Source: Hypoxylon rubiginosum
Lineage: Eukaryota > Ascomycota > Sordariomycetes > Xylariales > Hypoxylaceae
Direction of reading: 5' to 3'
Length of the DNA stretch: 64,000 nt
Assembly: GCA_902806565.1 (NCBI GenBank)
Contig: CADCXA010000006.1
Location: 1,798,001 to 1,862,000, forward strand
In this document: positions 15,701 through 24,972 of the stretch, one piece after another
Position numbering within the stretch: position 1 is the stretch's first letter
How the letters are laid out: every line of letters begins with the position of its first letter
Notes under the pieces: model-generated
What the model saw: only the letters and a program-made list of their open reading frames with translations
Database searches by the model: none
Told to the model about the DNA's origin: nothing
Position numbers and translations under genes: made by a program

Positions 15701-16391
15701 TAACTTTTAAAGTTTATTAAAATAATAATAATTTATTTTTATAATATTTATAACGTTATATAAAATTACTTTAATATTTTTATTTTATTAAAGTAATTTT
15801 AAATAACGTTATATAAATTATAAAAATTTAATATAATTATCTTTATTAAATTTAACTTTTAAAGTTTATTAAAATAGTAATAATTTATTTTTATAATATT
15901 TATACCGTTATATAAAATTATATTAATATAATATAAATATTAAAGTAATTCTTAATAACGTTATATAAATTATAAAAATAAAATATAAATTTATTTATAG
16001 AATTTAATTTTTAAAGTTTATTAAAATATTAACCGTTTATTTTTATAACTTTTATAACGTTATATAAAATTACTTTAATATTTTTATTATATTAAAATAA
16101 TTTTATATAACGATATATAAATTATAAAAATATAATATAATTTTATTTATAGGATTTAACTTTTAAAGTTTATTAAAATAATAACCGGTTATTTTTATGA
16201 TTTATATAACGTGATATAAAATTATTTTACTATTTATTCTTTATTAAAGTAATTTTAAATAACGATATATAAATTATAAAAATATAATATTAACTTATAT
16301 TTAAACCTTAACATTTAAAGTTAATTAAAATAAAAACCGTGTATTTTTACGATTTTTATAACGTTATTTAAAATTACTTTAATATTTATAG
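6700..16391. repeat. Tandem satellite family B, about 152-bp unit with inverted repeat
   Basis: Units share the order AACGTTATATAAAATTACTT, a short T-rich spacer, the reverse complement of that arm, then TTATAAAAATAAAAT, TTAAAGTTTATTAAAATAAT, ACCGTTTATTTTTACGATTT and the next AACGTT. Sampled starts are 11,579 and 11,731 (152 bp), 13,500, 13,651 and 13,804 (151 and 153 bp), and 15,750 and 15,902 (152 bp). An extra 17 bp at about 13,400 makes one unit 169 bp. The length would hold roughly 60 units. Copies are diverged by substitutions and small indels, and the array stops within a unit at its right edge. Confidence 0.85.
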
Positions 16392-18218
16392 TGTATTTTT
16401 TTCACAGTTAATTTAAAGTTAGCCGGGACGAGTTACCAATCTATAAACTTGTATTATATTAAACCAAAGCTGCCTCACTCTAGTCGGGTTATAAATCTGG
16501 TCGTTATCTTATTACCTGGACTAGCCCGACCCGGGTAAAGTGTTGCGAGAAAAAAATAACATAGGGACGGTTCATAAGGTTCCTAGGCCCCATTTCCCTG
16601 GTCTCCTGTATATATACGAAGGTTGGTAATCCCTTGGGTTCATAGATACTGTTGCATGAACATGGTTCCCCGTTATTATAAGGTCTGTCTCATGTCACGA
16701 ACTTCGAGTCTCGAGACAAGTAATTAGAACATGCCTTAAGGATACGCACGTGTCGAGGAACGTTAGAAGTAGTCTCACGCTGGAACTAGTGAACATCATA
16801 GGAAAGCACGGGTGTAAGTTCATGGAATTAGTAGCGAGTAGCCCCTGAGTCAGATCGGCTTCGTAGCGACAACAGAGATGGCCAAGACTTTAGAAGGGAC
16901 AAAAGAACAAGGTAACAGGCAGCCGCGAAGATTGTTTTTCGATATGTTCATCTCAGGTTCGACGTACGAAAGACGTCCTGAAAGTTGGAAATCACTGGAG
17001 CTCGTTGGAATATCGTCAGTTTGAAACCGCGAATATTAGGGTTAAAGATGAGGCGAAACTAATAGACTGACGGTATTCCACTGGTTGAGGGACTGAAGAA
17101 TGTAGTTTCAACTTTTACGCAGTTCCCAAAGTACGATTGTGGCAGCAGGAATATGGTCGCTGATTGATATTAGAAACATTAGCGCCAGTGTATTAGCGCC
17201 AGTGTCTAGAACTGTTGGTAAAGTCGTCAGGAACACCTCCAATACGTATCTAATGACTCTGGAAAAGGGGCTGTTTGCTGATCTTGATGTAATTTGATAG
17301 CTACGGAGACAACGAGACCGCAAGTCCACCTGTGAGTAGAGATGTAAATTCTAACTAGGGCTTTCCTGTTCCAATGACTATATCCAACTAGCGCCTTGTA
17401 AGCAGCGAGCCCAAAGTTGGACCTAGGATTAATCTCGCTATCCTGCGTGCAACAGACGGATAGTCCGTTCTACGACTAGGCTGTTCGCTTTTGCTATGAC
17501 TTAAGCTTCATACGCCTGGATCCCGGTGTTGATCTTCATAAGCCGAGCTGGAGAGGTGTAGTCCCTTTGATATTGTGTCCATATAGTTTGAGCTCGCCCA
17601 TGGTACCGAGAATTAGGAATCAGTCAAGTGTCACGAAAGGAAATAGTAATGTCAATGTTAAGTCATGATGCGAAGCCCCTTTTTCGTGACCTGATATTTT
17701 CCTACAAATCATGATCCAAGTACGACTAAGCACATGTACATAGATGTCGCAGGTACTTTACCTTACCTTTCATCCCTTTTGAGGCGATCTCGGCGACATG
17801 TATTGGTATCTTAGGTAAGGGATAGCTCACCTCTGGCTCTCGGATCCTACTTCGCCAGGACAGCTTCCAAGGGGACATCCTACTCATGTGCACATTTTCA
17901 TACTTCTATCATGTGTTTCCCCAAAGCCTTATATCTGTTCTTCCGGACTAGTCAGCCCTTTATGTAACATATTCCGAGGACAGCTCGCTGAACGGCCCAG
18001 CATCATTTGAGAACCAGAGTTAGTAAATGTGTTCACCATGAATGATGCCATGCTCGAAATGTAGATACAAGTCCGGCAATGGCTCCAGGGGTACTCTCCA
18101 AGCACTGCCTGCGTGATACGTCGGTCCGGGATGTGACATCCTAAGCTCCTTTTCAACGAAAACGAGCGTCGACTCTATAAACAGAGGACGAACACTCATA
18201 CAAAAGACGACCAGGCCA
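16392..18218. other. Gene-free transition DNA beside the A+T-rich block
   Basis: Base composition returns to normal but no gene could be supported. Only short reading frames occur, for example a 73-codon frame at 17,108-17,329 on the minus strand, and none resembled a family I know. The stretch may contain decayed genes or repeats. The part nearest 18.2 kb is the former 3' flank of the dehydrogenase pseudogene. Confidence 0.5.
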
Positions 18219-19220
18219 TCAAACAAACTCCTCGACCTTCTTCTCACTCCACTCCCAAAACCTCCGCGTCAAGTCAACATCTCCCTCGGCCTCCGACCTA
18301 GCAACCCGTAAATCTTCACAGATAGGACGGAAACGCCCGAAAGGAAAAGCGTAGCCAGTCATATCCGTTACCTCGGGGGATAAACCAGCAAACAGTTCCG
18401 TATACTCCCTTGACAGCGGGATGATGCACCAAGGCAATTTGTAACCTGAAGAACTGCTGGGAGAAGAGATTAGAACGAAGGTTTCCCGGTTTGACGGATA
18501 CACCTAGAACCCGTTGTACGGTGAATCGTTTTCTGAACTCGTGCCCACACACCCACTTTGCTAAGACTGTAGCGATGTATGCTCGGTTTGGGGTTGTGAT
18601 AGTCCAAGTTATCCAAGTCGATACCTACGCGTTTCTCGTGATACATTTCTGCTGCGAATGAAGAAACGAAAACGACGCGGACCTTATCTTCTCACGTCCT
18701 TTTATCTTCCACAGTGGCCAGAAGTGTCGGTGTTAGTAGCTTGGTGGATATAAACGGCCCCAAACAGTTTACGCCCAGTTGTTTCTCACAACCTTGGACC
18801 GTCTCCTCCATATTCCGGTCGTCAGCTGCCATGTAGCCGGCGTTATTAAAGAGGACATGGAGCTTCTTCTCGGCTGCGAGGAATTTCTTTGCCGATGCTT
18901 TTACTGATCGAAGGCAAGATCCAGATGTAGAAAGACCAAAGTCCCGGTCGAGGCGGGCTCTGCTTCTTTGATCTGTTTGATACTGTCGCCTTCTTCCTGT
19001 GCCGCCATATAGACGTTCTTCGAGTAGAGAATGCGGGCAAGCTCTTTGCCAATTCCTGACGTGCTCCCTGTTACGATATACACCTGCCTATGATTAATCG
19101 AAAGTACAAAGAGAATCACATGTTGCTTACTTTGCCGGACAAGTCAGGTACATCTAACTCTGTGAAACTGGGTGCAGGAGGGAATCATTACGTCCAGCCA
19201 CTGGAAAATGTTGGGGGCAT
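18219..19220 (-). pseudogene. Short-chain dehydrogenase/reductase pseudogene
   Basis: Pieces of one SDR protein can be read in order on the minus strand. They are an N-terminal FPPAPSFTELDVPDLSGK stretch, a nucleotide-binding motif VTGSTSGIGKELA, an NNAGYMAAD segment, a catalytic-region stretch containing YSLSK, and a C-terminus reading FWEWSEKKVEEFV. The NAD(P)-dependent fungal SDR layout is clear. The frame is broken. Two adjacent stops lie upstream of FPPAP at 19,185-19,190. A frameshift occurs near 18,905, an in-frame TGA at 18,692-18,694, and further frameshifts near 18,555 and 18,420. A spliceable 47-nt intron (19,084-19,130) with GTAAGC and CAG ends is still visible. The multiple independent lesions argue for a true pseudogene over a sequencing error. 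The substrate is unknown. Confidence 0.85.
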
Positions 19221-20386
19221 TATATTAAGGGGTTGGATAGCAAGATTTATCGCCGGAAAGTTGCCGAATTCTACACGACAGCAAGGCATCGATTTGAGTT
19301 ACGATTTAAAGGTACTGAATCCAAACAATCGCGAATCTGTAAAAGGGCAGCCGCAGTCGTTTCCAGAGATAACATGTAAGTTATACACTTGGCTATTTAC
19401 GTAGCATTTCTAATTCCTATAGTTTAATACTCTAATGTATTTCAAGGTAAAATATGTCCTATTATACAATACGAGCGCTGGGACTAGAAATATCGCCATG
19501 GTAAGTTAGCAGGAATATACGGGCAGAGCTTAGGGTCAGGGTTAGGGTAAGGGTTAGGGCAAGGGGTATGGTCAGGGTTAGGGTTAGGGTTATATGTAGG
19601 GTTAGGGTTATGGCCTCGAGATGATCTTTCTCCAATTAGTCCTAGAGAGCGACCAAACAATGTTTAACAAGTGGAAGAAAAGTAAGGAACGACCTTAAGA
19701 ACTTCAAAGTGCCAGCTATAGTCTGAATTTGGCACCGACGCAATGTGTTGTTCCTTCATCTCTCAATTCATCCCAAGTCTATCCCACGTGGCGCAGTGGT
19801 TTTCACCCCACTTTAGGGCTCGCCGGGCGTCGGGAGGGTGGTTCTGAGACGTTGACATGTGCAAGTGTTATTGATAAGATGGGTTGATATAGGGGGGCTG
19901 ACATAAGAGTATTAAGCGGCTATTAATAGACGGCGGTATCACAACAGCTTCATCTTCACTCAGCTGAAATTCATTTGCGCCACTGCTTAATTAATAACGC
20001 GTGGGGTCCATTTAGAGACTGCAATGTGAGATTATAAAGAAGCGGATTGGTAGGTATTATTCGGGGTATCATGGTTGATCGAATCAGCCGGTTTCACCCT
20101 CATGGTTGCTCAGCGATGGCCACGGCAATTCAAGAAACGAACCCCTAAATACCTTCCAATAGATAACTCGACTAGATTAGCCATTATACGCGCAAATTAT
20201 CGCCAACCCAGTCTGCCTAAGCCCCCATGTCTCCGGTATGAAGCCGTCAACGATTCTGCTCTCGCAGCTTTAATCATAAGCTGTAGCCTCATCTCTATGG
20301 GATCGATGATAATACAATGATGAATACCCGACCCAAAGTATGATATTCACGATATCCTCATCCGTCTAGTTGCCGTGAATGTCTAG
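19221..20386. other. Gene-free stretch holding telomere-like repeats
   Basis: No gene is supported here. The short plus-strand frame at 19,090-19,404 is antisense to the 5' end of the dehydrogenase pseudogene and looks like a shadow. The frame at 20,075-20,320 has no recognisable features. The one notable element is the TTAGGG-type patch at about 19,530-19,612. Confidence 0.5.
19530..19612 (+). repeat. Interstitial degenerate telomeric (TTAGGG) repeats
   Basis: About 80 bp are made of TTAGGG units mixed with variants such as TCAGGG, TAAGGG and GTAGGG, interrupted by short unrelated bases. About six exact TTAGGG hexamers are present, all on the plus strand. TTAGGG is the usual telomere repeat of filamentous ascomycetes. 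The G-rich strand points to the right, yet at least 44 kb of mostly genic DNA follows, so this is an internal patch and not a chromosome end. Confidence 0.85.
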
Positions 20387-21491
20387 TCATTGCCCCTTTT
20401 TCTCACCCTGCTCCAGTACGTGGGCGCCAACCAATCTTCCATTAGCAACCACTCGTTCTGTCTTGCGGACGTGCCGGAGAAGAAAGGGATATGCAACATC
20501 ACATATCATAGATAGGCCACAGATGAAGATGCTCATAGGCTGAGTCCAGTAGGAATGCGCTTCTGGCCAGTACCACCACAGCAAACCGTTACAAAAGCCC
20601 AAGCCGAAGAGTGATCCAATAAACCTGCATAACCTGCCTGGTGTTAGCACGAAACACTTCACGAGGCCAATATTCCGTGAACGTCTACCCCAGACAAATA
20701 CGCATCTCGAGTCACGCCCGAGTTCCTAAGAACAGAATACGCGATAGCCCGGCCCATCTACAGCCTCGATCGATAAACTTCGATATATCTAGTTCTAAGA
20801 GGCTGAGACGGGCCATCGTGGTAGGGACGGGCTATTGTGCTCGGGGGGTTGAACAAGTGTAGCAGTTTGGAGGTAGGCTTTGATATACGAAGACAGTGGA
20901 ATCGACTCACCAAATCATATATCCCGTACCTCCTGAATGGCCACGAACAACTAGCATTGCCACGCTGGAACTGCTAAGAACGAGTTGTGAAAGCCCGGCA
21001 GACCAGTAAGCCAACTCGGTCGTATCATATCCATCCTCGCCGTAATACCATTTACCGGATTTGTCGCCTGAACCGATTCCTGGACGTGACAACCACCACG
21101 AAGCAAAGGCATAATGACCCCAACACCCTATTGCAAGCAACAAGGCTAAAATCCAGGCCATGTGGCGACCGACAAACTTATTGGTAGATTCCCACTCCTC
21201 GGGCGCGAAGCGGACGGTGGTGTAGATTAGACCCAAGTCGAGTAGGAGCCAAAATGTAAAGCCGAGCTTCTCGAATAACATCTCGGCGACGTAGAACCCG
21301 TATACAATCTCCCAGCTGACGTTGATGACCAAACCTAGGATAGGCATCCCGTATGAACGCGTCTGCATGCTACGACGCGTCATAAGTACATACGTGACGC
21401 ACCAGAAGAGCACACCGGTGCCTAATAACACAGTCGATAGCGGTACCAGCCATTGCGGCGCGTGCGAAGGCGCAATATCCGAGGAGCCCAT
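20387..21491 (-). CDS. PaxB/Pyr4-type integral membrane terpene cyclase
   Basis: Two exons (21,491-20,911 and 20,633-20,387) give 275 aa. The intron has GTGAGT and a CTAAC...GCAG end, and joins the conserved stretch YMIW to LCRFIGS. The protein is almost all hydrophobic helices, about seven, as in the membrane terpene cyclases of indole-diterpene and meroterpenoid pathways (PaxB, Pyr4, Trt1). Conserved family marks are NVSWEIVYG with acidic residue Glu61, FAPEEW, and WPEAHSYW followed by Asp239. Glu61 and Asp239 correspond in placement to the two acidic residues thought to protonate and cyclise the epoxide or olefin substrate. No prenyltransferase, polyketide synthase, epoxidase or P450 gene lies nearby, so the substrate is unknown. 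Family assignment is good; the precise reaction is not known. Confidence 0.75.
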
Positions 21492-22171
21492 TTTCAGATG
21501 TCGTTGGGTGAGTCGCGGTGAAAAGGTTGCGTTTGAAGGAAGTGAGCCAAGTTTAGAGCACGTCTTAAAGACATAGTCTGCTTATATGAATATTCGTACT
21601 TAATTCCGTCGTTTTTTGGAGCCACATTTTTCCCAACTTCATTTCGTACCACCCAGCAACCAAGCCATAGCGATGAGGTATTCTGTCAGGTATTGAAAAT
21701 CTATGCAAATTTAAATTTGCTCGAAAATCGTTTACAATTATGCAGTTTAATTTGCGATTTTGACAGCCTTGTAAACTGTCAGGTTTTGGCAGGAGAACAT
21801 AGGGGTAATAGGGGGAACGGATGAAAATGACCCCCATTGATACTACCCCTATTTTACGTACATGCTTACCTAAGGTAGGTAATCTTCGAATTCATCGTCT
21901 AGCTACTCTAGTACGCTACATGTATAATAGGAGATGTAGCTAGCTAGCTAGCTTAAGGTTCGTTGGTCTGAATGTGAGGAGAGCCGTCGATTCTAACCTG
22001 GAGGAACAAAACCTAGATTCCCACTCCTTAGTATCATATATAGACGTGCGTCTCCCTTCAAGTTTTAAGATACCAACTTTCCCTCCTTTGTATGTGCAGT
22101 TTCTCTATATTGTACACAAATAAAATTCTCGACACAAATCACACTTACCTCCTCAGACATCGATACGCACA
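21492..22171. promoter_or_regulatory. Shared upstream region of two divergent membrane-protein genes
   Basis: About 680 bp separate the divergent starts of the terpene cyclase gene and the next membrane-protein gene, so their promoters must lie here. The centre contains CTAGCTAGCTAGCTAG-like sequence at about 21,937-21,954 and a CCTAAGGTAGGTA stretch near 21,870. No specific transcription factor site is proposed. Confidence 0.4.
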
Positions 22172-22702
22172 ATGTCGACTCCCTTACCGCGGTTCGTCAA
22201 CGATACAAAATCACCATCAACAGAACCAACATCACCGCTATTACCCAAAGAGTCTGCTCCAGAGTCTATCCTACTATGTGGCCCCAAGACCCCCTTCCAA
22301 TGGATTGGTTGTGTCCTTGCATCCTTCATCTGCTTTAGCATGATCTTCGCTATTCTCACAGTCGCTACTATAGCCGCACTCTACACACTCACACATACGT
22401 ATTACTCTATGTGGACGTGGTGTAAAATCTACCTCGGGGTTTCGGGCTCGCTCTTCCTATTCGGGACCAGTGCGGAAGCCCTTGGGTATGTTGGGTGGTG
22501 GGTTTGGACGAGATGGTTGACGAGATACCGCGGTGGCGCCGGCACACAAGGGAATGGGATTCCGATGGTGCATGTCTACGCATTTGGGTTTTTCATGGTT
22601 ACTATGGCTCTTTTTAGATGCGTAGTCAACCATGATATATATTACGAAAAACTCTATGGTGGGAAAAATAGGCTTCCCAAGCTCAATACACGACCAAAAT
22701 AG
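22172..22702 (+). CDS. Small membrane protein of unknown function
   Basis: An intronless frame of 176 aa starts at an ATG in a reasonable context (CACAATGTC). The first 40 residues are Ser/Thr/Pro-rich and probably cytosolic. Three hydrophobic segments follow at roughly residues 44-72, 84-111 and 128-149, the first long enough to span the membrane. The C-terminus is short and basic. I do not recognise a family. It is divergently transcribed from the terpene cyclase gene, which might hint at co-regulation, but nothing in the protein itself supports a role in terpene chemistry. It could also be a lineage-specific protein. Confidence 0.6.
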   Translation: MSTPLPRFVNDTKSPSTEPTSPLLPKESAPESILLCGPKTPFQWIGCVLASFICFSMIFAILTVATIAALYTLTHTYYSMWTWCKIYLGVSGSLFLFGTSAEALGYVGWWVWTRWLTRYRGGAGTQGNGIPMVHVYAFGFFMVTMALFRCVVNHDIYYEKLYGGKNRLPKLNTRPK

Positions 22703-23388
22703 CGAGATATGTTATTCGTATCTTTATCAAACTATAGATAGGTCCCAACTCTTCTAGTATACAATATGAACATTCACATGTCTACGATTATAAACACTTT
22801 TCGTGACACTCAGTCCCAGAGATGCCATTTTGATAACGGGGTGAACATTCAAAGTCTCAGATTAGAGACAGAGTTGTCAAGTTGGTCCAAGAATTGTTCA
22901 GAACGGTTCATATAGTCTGAGTCGATGAACCAGCAAACTCTCTATAGACATCACGAACAATCAAGCAAGCAGGACATAGACTAGAATAATTGCTGTTGTG
23001 TGACCAGCATCACTTGATAGTTGAGCTCATTATTGGGTTGTATATTCAAACAAATGCTTCTGAGTCACATTACCTAAGGGCGAGAGATATCTGAGGTTCA
23101 GTCGTTCAGCCACTTACGAGATGAGTTATCCTGAGAACAATGAACGACATACTCTTCTCCCACAAGCAGCAAAAAATGTATCACTCTAGTAGAGAGTTTG
23201 AATTCCATACCTGCTACTGTTTGTTTGTTTCCCTTTGTTCACAATTTCAGTGCCATTTAACTAGTGTCCACTTTCCCTTGTATATTCCAACTTTGGTAGA
23301 CCTAAGCTTCAATTGACCTTGCTAAAGTTTCACATTGTATACGAAAATAATCATTGTCGATGGAACCGCATCGCTACCAGACGTAAAC
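22703..23388. other. Intergenic, nothing recognised
   Basis: About 690 bp between two plus-strand genes. I see no RNA gene, repeat or coding evidence. The promoter of the following gene is expected in the right half. Confidence 0.4.
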
Positions 23389-24453
23389 ATGCCTAACCGT
23401 ACATTACATATCAGACTCTTCAACAAAACTTCGGAACACCTTGTATTTAATCGCTCAGAGACTACCTCGAACCTCCGCAGCAATTGGAAGGGCGTGCCAC
23501 AGACTATCCTGCCATATGGCGACGCCAACTTCGTGATCGTCAGCCCCCCGAGCAGGGAAACTGAGGGTTCCATTACCTTCGACGTCAAGACTGACGTAGA
23601 CGACATCCCTCGCGCATGTGTCAAAGCCTGGGCACGATGCTCGTTTTTCCGCAGAACAAATAAGTTCCATCTAGATCCAATCCAGCCTAAGGCAGTCTAC
23701 GTGACCTCATTCCGTGGCCGGGTTGGCAAAAACGGCTGGCGGCATAACTCGGTTGCACCAAGAGGTTCACCAATCTCGATAGAGTGCAGCATCGAATACG
23801 CAACGAACCGTTACCGGTTCCAACTCGTCGAGATAGCTGCCAAGTCTGACATTCCCGTGCGCAACTCGCGTGACGAACTAGTCTCCGGAACCCATTATCT
23901 TTGGCGGTCAGATTCGGCTGCCGACTGGGCAGATGATAATCGCGGCTCCTACGCCCCGAATGTATTCGCTTACAAGTCCGACTCTCCCGTGACCGAAGCT
24001 GGACACCTCGATGTGACCATTAAACCCTTGGACATAGAACTCGTTGGCGCAGAGGTCATCGTGTATGGATCAATCGACGGAATACGCACCCTAAGGACCG
24101 ATAACTTCTATTTCAAGACCATGCGTAACGTAACAGTCTCAGCGTACGTTATTGACCCGACCTGCACTACTAGCTCCTTCAGCAAGAACGCAGACATCGC
24201 GTGGAGCATGGAGTTATGCCAGTCTTTGCGAGGTGTCCTTCCAGTTGGGCCTTCCGAAACCCATCTCGAGCTGTATTGGCTAAAGATAGCTGATCGGAGT
24301 TTCTGTGACGGTCTACCAGTACCAGTCGAGTTGCTACGGGCTGTTTTTGGCGAGTCTTTGGACTGTAATATCGAGGAAAAGGTGATGGAGGTCTTATCTA
24401 AGACTAATGGCTCCGACTGTAACGCGGCTGTGACACAGGTTTCAGGGACCTAG
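23389..24453 (+). CDS. Uncharacterised 354-aa protein, beta-rich N-terminus
   Basis: The first in-frame ATG is at 23,389; the open frame extends further upstream but only from non-ATG codons. The product has 354 aa, no signal peptide and no membrane segment. Residues about 1-65 alternate hydrophobic and polar positions, with the pattern RLFNKTSE...NWKGVPQTILPYG...EGSITFDV. This faintly recalls the beta-sandwich of aegerolysin-like proteins, but the similarity is only by eye and could be chance. The remainder is also beta-rich (WRSDSAADWADD, KPLDIELVGAEVIVYG) with a helical cysteine-containing tail. No family is assigned. A 5' exon cannot be excluded. A cytosolic or unconventionally secreted protein is possible. 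Confidence 0.6.
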   Translation: MPNRTLHIRLFNKTSEHLVFNRSETTSNLRSNWKGVPQTILPYGDANFVIVSPPSRETEGSITFDVKTDVDDIPRACVKAWARCSFFRRTNKFHLDPIQPKAVYVTSFRGRVGKNGWRHNSVAPRGSPISIECSIEYATNRYRFQLVEIAAKSDIPVRNSRDELVSGTHYLWRSDSAADWADDNRGSYAPNVFAYKSDSPVTEAGHLDVTIKPLDIELVGAEVIVYGSIDGIRTLRTDNFYFKTMRNVTVSAYVIDPTCTTSSFSKNADIAWSMELCQSLRGVLPVGPSETHLELYWLKIADRSFCDGLPVPVELLRAVFGESLDCNIEEKVMEVLSKTNGSDCNAAVTQVSGT

Positions 24454-24972
24454 CCTCTCGGCCTCCAATCCTTACGCCAGGACTTGGTGGTGTTAGTTAG
24501 GATAGGGGCTGGTCTCAAAGGATAGAGGTTTTGAGTACTGGTAGCTCCTTGCTGATAGGTCTAGCGCAATGATATCGTTGTTTCTGCACCTTTTGATTTC
24601 GTCGTGACATCGTGTTTTGACAGTGAGTACCCTGTTGACAGATATCCAAACCGACAAAGTTACCAAGTCGTACGAGGATACTCGATAGAAGCTTTATATG
24701 GGGTTCGCTAGAAGAGTCTGGAACACATAGTCCGGTGTACGTTTCCGAATTATCGGTTACGGGGCCAACCGTGCGATAGGGAAACTATACGAACCTAAGA
24801 GGCTACCAAGCTCCGGGTATATACAAGACGCCGGGACAAAGGAGCCTATCTATCATACTATGCTTCTCTCTAACAGACCTGTACCCTGCCCGGGTAAAGG
24901 CCAAGACCCTGACAATGTCGGGTGCACCGAGATGCTAATACATACTCGGGCCTGTAACAAATCATGACATTC
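24454..24972. other. Convergent intergenic spacer
   Basis: About 520 bp between the ends of a plus-strand and a minus-strand gene, so it should hold both 3' ends. No feature is recognised. Confidence 0.4.

Larger units (their letters stand above)
1..16391. repeat. A+T-rich RIP-like satellite block
   Basis: This stretch is almost entirely A and T and has no open reading frame of useful length on either strand. It is built from diverged copies of short units instead of from recognisable transposon genes. C and G are rare. The C that remains sits mostly in ACG, ACT or ACCG contexts, while CpA and TpG are nearly missing, which is the footprint expected from repeat-induced point mutation in ascomycetes. 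The block ends abruptly at about 16,391, where ordinary-composition DNA begins. It could be pericentromeric or centromeric DNA, a subtelomeric block or another A+T isochore; the sequence alone does not decide. No transposase or reverse transcriptase remnant could be read. Confidence 0.85.

Noticed and set aside
1..16391. Mitochondrial DNA or an A+T-rich plasmid
   Set aside because: No mitochondrial genes, tRNAs or plasmid polymerase frames are seen, and the block is joined to nuclear-type sequence.
17108..18247. Small minus-strand frames in the transition zone
   Set aside because: All are under 80 codons, overlap in different frames and show no family resemblance or splice-consistent extension.
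19530..19612. True chromosome end
   Set aside because: The repeats are degenerate and followed by at least 44 kb of mostly genic DNA on the side where a telomere would end.
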